Positions 55,540 to 64,000 of a stretch of DNA of 64,000 nucleotides are shown piece after piece. Origin of the DNA: Areca catechu (Eukaryota; Streptophyta; Magnoliopsida; Arecales; Arecaceae). The stretch lies in the NCBI GenBank assembly GCA_021397845.1, contig CM038044.1, positions 57,821,851 to 57,885,850 of the forward strand. Direction: 5' to 3'. The notes beneath the pieces are model-generated. The model was not told where the DNA came from, did no database searches, and saw only the letters and a list, made by a program, of their open reading frames with translations. The position numbers were made by a program, and so were the translations under genes. Position 1 is the first letter of the stretch, and every line of letters starts with the position of its first letter.

Positions 55540-57120
55540 GATGTTAGCTCGCCGTTTGAAATGCCCAAGTGTTGAAATTGAGAGGGCTCAAACCACTTGA
55601 AGCTTGGAGAGGTAGAGAAGGGGAGAGGTAGCAAGAGAGAAAGTTCCACCACCTCCATCCAAGTTGACCAAGCAGCCTATGCCATCTACACAATTTCCAT
55701 CTTCTCCACTTCCACAGGCCGAGTGTATGGAAGGAGAGTTATCACCATGCATAGGTGATCAACTTTGGTTTCTTTGATGAAAATGGATTTGTTTTGGTGA
55801 GTGGATTAGAAGACATGGGAGGAGTCCTTCAAGACTAATATTTTGACCTATCCTAGACTTGTGAGATAGTTCTATTAAAATTTGGTAGGATTTCTTATGG
55901 TATTACTTCTACAATTAAGGGAGTTAAGATCTCTTTGAGTGACACTACCTTGAGATGAATCCTCAGCATTCCATTAGAGGGTATAATTGCTGATAGACTG
56001 GCTAATAAGAGAGTAGGACTCAGATGTGTGCTGGATAGGATAGATATGGAAGGGATTGGAGAGTTCAAGTCTAACACTATCCATGGACTTGAGAGTTTTG
56101 TATCATATTATAGATAAGATTTTTATACCCAAGACTAGGATATTCAATTTTGTCTAAGAGAGAGCTTGCTATGATGTACCATCTGATGCAGACCATCCCA
56201 ATCAATCTCCTAGGTATGATGCTAGTCCAAATAAGGGAAGCAATGAAAAAAGTGAAGGTTTGCTTGCCCTATGGTATACTCTTGACCTATATCTTTGAGG
56301 CCTTTAGAGTATCTTTTAAGGGGGAGTCCTCAATAAACTCTAAAGCCATGACGAGTATTGTGACCAGACCCTTTATCGTATGGGGTACCGAAGGGCAGTA
56401 GCAGGAGGACACTAGATGAGGTGAGTATCTAGTATAGAACCATAGAAGGGACCATACTCTCTAGTGCACAAGGCTAAGCCATCTTCACCATCTAGAGCAC
56501 CAGAGGCTATAGCTGAACCTTCAAATATTCCACTTCCTTCATCAAGGACTCCTGGCACCTCTTGCCCACATACCAAAGTAGATGATCTTTTGGCATAAAG
56601 GATAGCTAAGCTTGTGAGTAGTTTTGTCAGAATGGAGTTCCAAATTTTATCAGCAAATCTCTATAGGCTATAGACAAAGATCACAGACATTCGACGATTC
56701 ATTGAGTAGCTTTCCATAGACTCTTTTGTATTAGATGTTTCTAACAGGTTATCAAGGAGACTGGATGATGGACTCACTGATGTTCAGATTATTGTTGGCA
56801 GGTTAGGATGTTAATGATAGTGAACAATGGTAATATATCCTATATGATTGCTAGACTTTTTGAGGTAGTCTTGGCACAGGCAGTAGTAGCAGCTCCACCA
56901 TCTCCTCCTGTTTCTTCTTTTATAATTCAGATGTCAAGCCATCCTCTTCCTCAGCACTCTCCTCCTAGAGCACCTTAGCCTGCACCCACTCAACTTGAAC
57001 CATGGTTAGGACTATCACTAGGACCTATCGCAGATCTTCTAAGAGGCTATCACCACCACCTACTGGAACTAGCTACTACGACTCAGAGCCAGATAGTTGA
57101 CTTCGCAACATAGGAGTTCT
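55540..57120 (+). pseudogene. Decayed plant transposon-type ORF (Transposase_32-like)
   Basis: In shifting plus frames the segment reads SDTTLR.ILSIPLEGIIADRL, then FKSNTIHGLESFVSYY, RELAMMYHLMQTIPINLLGM and VKVCLPYGILLTYIFEAFRV. The last part, LPYG..LT.IFE.F.V, with the preceding ALITG-like helix, is typical of a family annotated in plant genomes as a putative plant transposon protein. I associate it with Pfam Transposase_32. The rest, to about 57120, is proline- and serine-rich and then has an IAKL..S....RMEFQI coiled-coil-like part. There are many stops and frameshifts. The family call is moderate, based on one stretch. Confidence 0.5.
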
Positions 57121-57773
57121 TAGGTATGTTATTGGCCACTTTGTATGCATTAGGCCTTATGTTTCGATACTCTGTGTACTAGACTTTTTTTATGCTTCAG
57201 TACTTTGGTGACTATGATGCATAAAGGTGTACATTTGTATGTTTCATTTTTTGTATAGTGTACACCTATTTGTATTAAAACCTTATATCTATGCTATAAA
57301 TGACTTATATATATTTCAAATTTCTCCATAGTTGGTTGATGCACTAACTATTTTCTTTAGGGCTCTATTCCCTAATACCCCTTTTTAATGTTGATAACAA
57401 AAAGGGATATAACAAAACAAGCATAAGATTTATGAATAACAATGGAAGAAAAATGACATGCTCTAATATTTAAATTCAATGACATGAAAATATGAAGAAA
57501 ACACAATTTTTTTTGAAATCTCTTTGACACTTGTACCTCACTATTCATAATACTTATACTTAGTATTTTCAAATATGATATGATATTTATACTTTTATTC
57601 GAATACTTTTACTTACTTTTAAAATATTCTTATACTCTCAAAACTTTCTTGATACTCTCACTAAAATCTTTTATTTGCATCGATCCTTTCATTTATAATC
57701 TTCAAAAGGTAGCTTTGATACTTTCAAGACTAATATATCACTCTAATATTTTGAAACTATTGCTGCCAATATT
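57121..57773. other. AT-rich stretch, no gene recognised
   Basis: Repeated short phrases of the type ATACTTTTACTTA and GATACTCTCA are present at 57540-57670. No frame is long enough to assign. Confidence 0.4.
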
Positions 57774-58653
57774 ACTGCCGCCTACAGCTCGGTCGCGTCG
57801 GGGATCCTCCCATCGTCGTCGGGCACCACGATGGCCTGGGGACCCATTCGCTCTGTCTCACTCCATGGCTACCCGCTCCCGGCTGTGCCGGCCCTCTTCC
57901 TTCCTTCCTGCAAGACAGGAGAACCCAGGCCAGGGATTCTGACGAGGACAGTCCGATGATCAAGTCAGTGGGATGATCGAGGGAAACATACAAGACCTCC
58001 ATGGCGTAGGTCTTGGGGGATCCATCTGTCGAGAGGGTGTGACTCGAGAACAGAAATATAAAGGAACGAAAAAGAGGAAAATCGAGAGCGGGGAGCGGAG
58101 AGGCTTCTTGAGTGGTTCTCCCGGCGGTGCTTGGTCGCCTACCTACTTACCTCTCCCTTGCTTTCCCCCGTGTGCTTACCTTCCTTACCTTCCTCCAGAG
58201 GCCGCGTCAGACCCTTGTGGCCTTGGGGGAGCCTGAGAGGGATAAAGGAAGAGAGAGAGACTCCGTTCTCCCTTTCTTAGGCCTTCAGGTGGGGCTCCGA
58301 GCCGAGAAAGTCCTCCTCGCCTTCTTGGCTTTAATGCCCCTTATAGGAGGGGCACTTCTATTTTGGGAGAGACCGCCCAGTGTTGCAGGTCCTGGGGCCT
58401 TGGTCGGATTCTTCACTTGGGGAAGCTCTGAGTATTGCGCCTTGACCATCGGTGGCTATTGGTGGCACAGCTATGGACATGGTAGTACATCGCTAAGCAT
58501 GGGGTCTGGGGGCGCCCACGTCGTACCTCTGGAACCGCCTGCAAAAATCTATCGGTGGCTAGGCTTTGCTTTCACCATAATTTAAATATCTGTTCCTCTG
58601 GTGGAAACTCCATATCAGGGGCTCCACCCTGGGGTACGAACACGTCCCCGACA
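57774..58653 (-). repeat. 3' LTR of Tat-like element Y
   Basis: Read on the minus strand it starts TGTCGGGGACGTGTTCGTAC at 58653. A TATA-like CCTATAAGGGGCATTA is near 58330-58350, and CACTGACTTGATCATCGGAC is near 57950-57975. A CTCCTGTCTTGCAGG segment follows. Element X has the same series at 29571-29835. The outer end near 57774 is an estimate. Confidence 0.6.
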
Positions 58654-58990
58654 AGGAGCTGGCCTTAGAAGGGGGCTCACCAAATGAGCTCGACCTCGGT
58701 TGAGAGCTGACCTTGGCAGGGGCTGACCTCAGATGGGGAGCTCGCCCAATGAGCCCGGCCTCGGCTGGGGGCTGACCTTGACAGGAAGCCAGCCTCAGAT
58801 GGGGGGCTCACCCAATGAGCCTAGCCTCGATTGGGAGTTGACCTCGGTAGGGAGCCAGCCTCAGACGAGGGGCTCGTCCAATAAGCCTGGCCTTGGCTGG
58901 GAGCTGACCTCAATAGGGAGCCGGCCTCAAACGAGGGGCTTGCCCAATGTGCCTGGCCTTAGCTAGGAGCTGAGGAGCCACGCCCAAGTG
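58654..58990 (-). repeat. Satellite-like repeat A in element Y
   Basis: About five units of roughly 62-66 bp read GAGCCCCTCGTCTGAGGCTG then GCTCCCTACCGAGGTCAAC on the minus strand. They are homologous to the array at 28330-29110 and likewise lie just upstream of the LTR in the sense of the element. Confidence 0.75.
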
Positions 58991-60240
58991 GCAAGTCTTC
59001 TATTATTGTAGCCGCTCGTTTGCTCCACTTCAGCGAATGTCGCCACATCAGATGCCACAACTCCCGAGCCTTGAGGGTGTGACAGCGCTTGGGGTGAAGG
59101 GAGTAATGAGCCCACTGACGTGGGGGATGTTCCTGTGATGCCATCAATGCCTCAGGTGCCTGCAGCCTGAAAATCATGCCCTTGGTACAAACGAGGGATG
59201 CTCTGCTCAGTTTCCCACTGAGGCAACATAACTGCTTCGTTTGAATCGAAGCGACGACCGTGAGCTTAGCATATATGGGGCATCCTGAAGGGCCACGCGG
59301 TGACCTCCCATTGGATAGGGAGTCGAAAGGGCACGTGCTCTGAATCGGGATGAAGCAAAGGCAAGCGATGGTCTTTAATGTAAAGGGCCTACCACCATGC
59401 CTTTTTATGGGACCTTTTGAGTGCCAATGCGCAACATTCCACAGTGCACTCCTCTCCTTCCTCCATGCTTCTTCCTTCTTCCCTTTCCTCGCCTTCGGGC
59501 TGTGCTAGAGGAGGGCCCCTGATGGACTCCAGTCCCCCGATCGAGGAGGCAGAGGGGGAGAGGGAGTCTTTTCACTCTCTTCGAGGGTGATCGAATGGTA
59601 CCAAGACGTGGACTTCCAAGATGGAGAAGAAATCCACCGAGCTCGAAGTTTCCTCTAGTGAGGACCCCCGAAGGAGAGAAAAGAGGCTGCTCTCAATAAT
59701 GGAGGTAGTAGAGCTAAAGAGGGAGAAAGAGGCTGCTCGCACCTCCCCTCAAGACTGGAGGTCCTTGATAATGAAGCGGCAGCCAGGGTGGTGGTCATCA
59801 TGGAGGAGGCTGCATCTGCTATGGTGCTACTGAAGGGAGCCTAACGGGGCTGCAGCTGCCCTTGGAATCATGAGATTGGTGAGTTCCAAGGATGGCACAG
59901 TAGAGGCGATGGTGGAGTGATGCTTCTTCCTCAGCCGATGGTGAGCGAAACACCTAAGGAAGGGCATCCGTCATAGCAGAGAAGGTCGGCATACTTCTAG
60001 AGGTAGAGGTCATTGCCAGGGGGGAGTGCCCGTTCATTGGTCCGAGCTCCCCTTTCTCTCTGCTTGTAATCTGCCCTTTGAGAGATCTCTCGACCTATCA
60101 GGGGATCTCCTTTAATGTAAGAGACTTTTGATCAAATGAAAAAAATCTTTTCTTATGTCATCCTGTGTGTCTCCATTTTCTCTTCCCCTTCTTTAGTCTT
60201 CAAAATAGGGAGGTATGTGCCCGGGGCCATCTTAAGTTTG
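58991..60240. other. Interior of element Y, no gene recognised
   Basis: The sequence is of moderate GC content. Short plus-strand frames near 59621-59833 are rich in arginine, lysine and glutamate but match no family I know. It could be a decayed antisense ORF like that of the outer Tat element, since plus is antisense here, but I see no domain motif to support this. Confidence 0.35.
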
Positions 60241-60249
60241 TTCCAAATC

Positions 60250-62030
60250 TTCGGCTCCCACAAGATGATGCTGGAGGCTGAGGGGCCTAATGAAGGAGGC
60301 TGATAGGCCTGATGTCAGAGGCTGAGGAGCCTGATGAAGGAGGCTGAGGGGCCTGGTGCTAGAGGCTAAGGAGCCTAATGAAGGAGACCGAGGGGCCTAG
60401 TGCCGGATGCTGAGGAGCCTAATAAAGGAGGCTGAGGGGCCTGGTGGAGGAGGCCGGGAGGCCTGATGGAGGAGACCAAGGGGCCTGGTGCTGGAGGTTG
60501 AGGAGCCTGATGAAGGAGATCGAGGGGCCTAATGAAGGAGGCCGAAAAGGCTGAGGAGCTTGATGAAGGAGGCCGAGCGATCTGGTGCCGGAGGCTAAGG
60601 ATCCTGCCATCGGAGGTCGAGGGGCCTGATGAAGGAGGTCGAGGGGCCTGGTGCCGGAGGCCGAGGGGCCTGTTGAAGGAGGTCGAGAGGCCTAATGGAG
60701 GAGGCTGGGAGGCCTGATGCCGGAGGCTGAGGAGCCTGATGAAAGAGGTCGAGGGGCCTGGCATCGGAGGCTAAGGAGCCTGATGATGGAGGCCGAGGGG
60801 CCTAGTGGAGGAGGCCAGGAGGCTTGATGAAGGAGGCCGAGGGGCTTGATGGAGGAGATCGAGGGACCTGGTGCCGGAGGCAGAGGAGGCCTGATGGAAG
60901 AGGCCCAGGGGCCTGATGTAGGAGGCGAGAAGCTTGAGGAAGGAGGCTGAGGGGCCTGGTGCTAGAGGCTGAGGAGCCAGATGAAGGAGGCCAAGGGGCG
61001 TGATGAAGGAAGTCGAGAGGCCTGATGGAGGAGGCCGGGAGGCCTGATATCGAAGGTTGAGGGGCCTGATGAAGGAGGCTGAGGGGCTTGGCACCGGAGG
61101 CTGAGGAGCTTAATGAAGGAGGCCGAGGGGCCTGGTGGAGGACGCTGGGAGGCCTGATGGAGGAGGCCGAGAGGCCTGGTGCCGGAGGTTGAGGAGGCCT
61201 GATGCAGGAGATCGAGGGGCCTAATAGAATAGGTTGAGAAGCCTGAGGAAGGAGGTCGAGGGGCTTGGTGCCAAAAGCTGAGGAGCTAGATGAAGGAGGC
61301 CGAGGGGCCTGATAAAGGAGGTCGAGAGACCTGGTGCCGGAGGCTAAGGAGCCTAATGAAGGAGGCTGAGGGGCCTAGCACCAGAGGCTGAGGAGCCTAA
61401 TGAAAGAGGCTGAGGGGCCTGATGAAGGAGGCCGAGGGGCCTGATGCAGGAGACTGAGAAGCCTGAGGAAGGAGGTCGAGGGGCTTGGTGCCGAAGGCTG
61501 AGGAGCCAGATGAAGGAGGCTGAGGGGCCTGATGAAGGAGGCTGAGAGGCTTGGTGCCAGAGGCTGAGGAGCCTGATGAAGGAGGCCAAGGGGCCTGGCA
61601 CCGGAGGCTGAGGAGCTTGATGAAGGAGGTCGAGGGGCCTGATGAAGGAGGTCGAGGGGCCTGATGAAGGAGGCCAAGGGGCCTGGTGCCGGAGGCTGAG
61701 GAGCCTGATGAAGGAGGCCGAGGGGCCTGATGGACGAGGCCGGGAGGCCTGATGTCGAAGGCTAAGGAGCCTAATGAAGGAGATCGAGGGGCCTGATGAA
61801 GGAGGCCAAGAGGCCTGATGGAGGAGGTCGAGGGGCCTTATGGAGGAGGCCGAGGGGCCTGGTGCCGAAGGCTGAGGAGCCTGATGAAGGAGACCGAGGG
61901 GCCTGGTGTTGGAGGCTAAAGAGCCTGATGAAGGAAGTCGAGGGGCCTGGTGGAGGAGGCTGGGAGGCCCGATGTCGAAGGCTGAGAAGCCTAATGAAGG
62001 AGGCCAAGGGGCTTGGTGGAGAAGGCTAGG
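60250..62030 (+). repeat. 22-bp purine-rich minisatellite, about 80 units
   Basis: The basic unit is GGAGGCCGAGGGGCCTGATG plus AA. Variants end in GGTGCC or TGGAGG in place of TGATGAA. Neighbouring variants are arranged in higher-order groups of two to four. The plus strand is strongly purine-rich, with frequent GGGG and GGAGG. Frames on both strands stay open for 60-129 codons only because of the repeat. It lies in the 3' region of element Y. Confidence 0.93.
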
Positions 62031-62149
62031 TGCGCTAAGCTACGAGTTGGGCAGTAGATGGCCGAGACTTCTAGGGTTTCCCAGCGGTCATCTCTGGACT
62101 GTGGGCAAGGCGACCGGAGCTGGGAGACCAGTGGAGCTTCTAGTCCTGA

Positions 62150-62375
62150 GTGTCGGGCTTCGTAAGTTTTCGGGCTTAGAGTGCCGGGCTTCGAGAGTTT
62201 CTGGGCTTAAAGTGCTGGGCCTCATAAGTTTCCTGGCTTAAAGTAATGGGCTTCAAAGTTTTCGAGCTTAGAGTGCCAGGCTTTAGGAGTTTCCGGGCTT
62301 AGAGTGCCGGGCTTTGAGAGTTTCTGGGCTTAGAGTGCTAGGCTTCATAGGTTTTTGGGCATAAGCTAGCTCAGA
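62150..62375 (+). repeat. 31-bp tandem repeat, about seven units
   Basis: Units start at 62150, 62181, 62212 and so on. Each has GTGCCGGGCTTCGAGAGTTT followed by CTGGGCTTAGA, with scattered changes. It follows the 22-bp array after about 120 bp. Confidence 0.85.
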
Positions 62376-62589
62376 GTCAGTTGAATGAGTCCCTGCACAA
62401 ATGGAAGACAAGGTTGCAATGGGGGTGAATTTTAAGAATAAAGGAAGGAGTCTTACATCCTTAACAAGGTGGCGAGCTAATCCAAGTTCGGGGCTTCAAG
62501 CAGGCCCATCGATTGACCACACTATGAGTCGGGTGGTGGACTACGGGACTGACGAGGTTCCCGGGGATATCTCTAGACTATTAGCTCAG

Positions 62590-62900
62590 TAGATGCCAAG
62601 CTGTGAGCCTCGTGGTAGATAGTGGGACTACATTGAGTCACCATGGACATCTCTAGACTATGAGCAGGGTAAGAGCTGAACTAAGAGTCAAGCGATAGAT
62701 GGCAGGACCTTTCAAAGACTCCGCGGACATCTCCGGACTATCAGCATAGCAGTTGCCAAACTGTGAGCCTCATGGTAGATGGCAGGACTGCGTTGAGTCA
62801 CCGCGGACATCTCCGAATTATGAGCATCGCAAGGGCTGAGCTGAGAGTCAAGCAGTAGATGGCAGGACCCCTAGGGTATTTCGGTTGGCATCCCTTGGAC
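62590..62900 (+). repeat. 160-bp tandem repeat, about two units
   Basis: CTGTGAGCCTCGTGGTAGAT occurs at 62601 and as CTGTGAGCCTCATGGTAGAT at 62761. The phrases GTCACCxxGGACATCTC and GAGAGTCAAGCxxTAGATGG recur with the same spacing. Within each unit the two halves also resemble each other. Confidence 0.78.
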
Positions 62901-63029
62901 TTTGGCCTCAGCAGTAGGTGTTAGATCGGGATACTTTCCATTGATGGCGAGTTGGAAGCTTTCCCCGTGGATCTGTCACATAGCTTTTCACATAATGAAG
63001 GTGATATGGGGAGAGAGTTACCCGTTCGC

Positions 63030-63129
63030 CGGGAGGGTGTGACTCGAGAATAGGAATGTAAAGGAATAGAAAAGAGGAGGGATCGAGAGTGGGGAGCAGG
63101 GAGGCTTCTCGGGCCGGTGGTTCGCTCGG
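63030..63129 (-). repeat. Fragment of a second element Y-type LTR
   Basis: GGGAGGGTGTGACTCGAGAA, followed by a GGAATGTAAAGGAA-like stretch and GGGGAGCAGGGAGGCTTCT, matches 58029-58115. The match starts abruptly near 63030 and is cut at 63130 by the copia3 LTR. It may be what remains of the 5' LTR of element Y. Confidence 0.6.
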
Positions 63130-64000
63130 TGTTGGCTTTGGCTCCTTAGTTTTGATGATTAACAAAAGGTTGAGTATATGTTTGGACTAATGTTTCATTT
63201 CAAGATAAAGTTTCAGGCCTTAGGTTATTCAAAAAGAGTATCAAGAGTACAATGATGAAACTAAGCTTGCTTGATTTGGGAAAGAGCTCTTCTACCTTAA
63301 ACAAGATCAAATTTCTCATATTGGACCTTCATATTAAGAAGTAATTGACAAAAGAAACAAAGGCCTAGAGAAACTCAAGCATGGCACGCACCTCTCCAGA
63401 GTTTCAGAAAATCTCAGACCAAAGGTCGACCTCCAGAGGTCGACACCTTGCCAAAGGTCGACTACCAGAGGTCGACTCATGAAGAAAAGAAAAGTTCAGC
63501 AAGGCCGGCACAGCAAAATTTTAGTGGCACGCTTCAAAAGTCACCACCTGAGGTCGACACCTGTCCAGAGGTCGACACCAGAGGTCGACTCATCGCCTGA
63601 AAATTCAAACTGGGCAGAACTATGGTTTTCTAGATTTTTGCCTAAGATAAACTAGAGGTCGACTCATGAGGTCGACACTTGACCCAGAGGTCGACTTATG
63701 GCATAACGCCTAGTTTTTCTGAACTTTTGATTTGATTTCTAATGACCATAAACGGCCATATTTTTGATTCTAACGGTCTTGTGGAGTTGTTTCAGCTTGA
63801 ATGAAGTATTTAACCTCCACCTAACTTCAAAAAAGTAAGGGAGACAAAGTGAAAAAGAAGAGAGTAAAAGTACAAAGCTTTCAATCAATCCTAAGCCAAA
63901 AAGAGAGAAAATCCAAGAGATTTCTTAGCCAAAAGCTTTCCATTTTTAAGAAATCCAACTTTCAAGTCTTTGGCATTTAGTGAGGTCCAAGATTCCAAGA
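63130..64000 (+). repeat. Copia3: start of a copia LTR, cut by the window end
   Basis: The block starts TGTTGGCTTTGGCTCC and a TTTTGATGATTAACAAAAGG segment, the same opening as the copia1 and copia2 LTRs. From 63424 to 63700 the words AGGTCGACTCATGAGG and AGGTCGACACC recur about ten times. Further LTR sequence and any coding part lie beyond 64000. Confidence 0.82.

Noticed and set aside
58112..58585. A 157-codon open frame on the plus strand
   Set aside because: It lies antisense within an LTR of element Y with no recognisable domain; GC-rich sequence gives long chance frames.
60375..62241. Proline/serine/leucine-rich and glutamate/glycine-rich open frames of 60-129 codons
   Set aside because: They are products of a 22-bp repeat with few stop codons; no start context, domain or partner supports a protein.

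Overview
This is a gene-poor, repeat-packed window of nuclear DNA from a flowering plant. The evidence is the kinds of LTR retrotransposon present (Ty3/gypsy Athila, Tat and chromovirus types, and long-LTR Ty1/copia), a CACTA DNA transposon end, and spliced fragments of plant genes, including the plant-only acidic ribosomal protein P3. The GC-rich coding sequence of the P3 exon would fit a monocot, but that is inference only. I found no intact host gene, no structural RNA gene and no bacterial-type system.

The left two thirds is a set of nested insertions. An Athila-like element on the minus strand (1-2830: gag piece, leader, primer binding site, LTR) was entered by a Tat-like gypsy element (2831-33953). 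That Tat element still has both LTRs and a matching 5-bp target duplication, CCTTC, on each side. Its gag (3471-4410) is interrupted by a chromovirus (element C: LTR 4411-5902, gag 15935-16937). Element C's leader is split by a CACTA transposon (about 6300-15301) that carries exon-sized pieces of at least six recognisable host genes plus one unknown exon: RPP3, a serine carboxypeptidase S28, dihydroorotate dehydrogenase, ATG4, inositol polyphosphate 5-phosphatase and histidinol-phosphate aminotransferase. All lie on the same strand and most keep their splice sites. Element C's gag is in turn broken by a copia element (copia1, 16938-22515), which runs into an opposite-strand, pol-less copia (copia2, 22516-26631). 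The outer Tat element then resumes with an integrase remnant (26632-27262), a piece of another Tat element (27262-29890), a tandem-repeat 3' region, a long decayed antisense ORF (30610-32683), a polypurine tract and the 3' LTR.

From 33882 to 40472 there are five tandem copies of a unit of about 1319 bp. Each copy begins with the last ~72 bp of the Tat LTR, so the array formed after that element had inserted. A further Tat-type LTR (40473-40976) follows.

The right third holds a chromovirus that has lost nearly all of pol but keeps both LTR ends and a chromodomain tail (element A, 41569-47438). It is joined head-to-head to a chromovirus on the minus strand (element B, 47439-54489) whose gag-pol frame is open over about 1500 codons except for three stop codons. 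Then come a truncated Tat LTR, a decayed plant transposon-protein ORF (about 55540-57120), a minus-strand Tat LTR with its satellite-like 3' region (57774-62900, including about 1.8 kb of a 22-bp purine-rich repeat), and the start of a third copia LTR (63130 to the window end).

The coding sequences do not act together as a pathway; nearly all are decayed transposon genes or captured exons. The points of most interest are the multi-gene capture by the CACTA element, the array that includes an LTR terminus, and the satellite-like 3' regions of the Tat elements.
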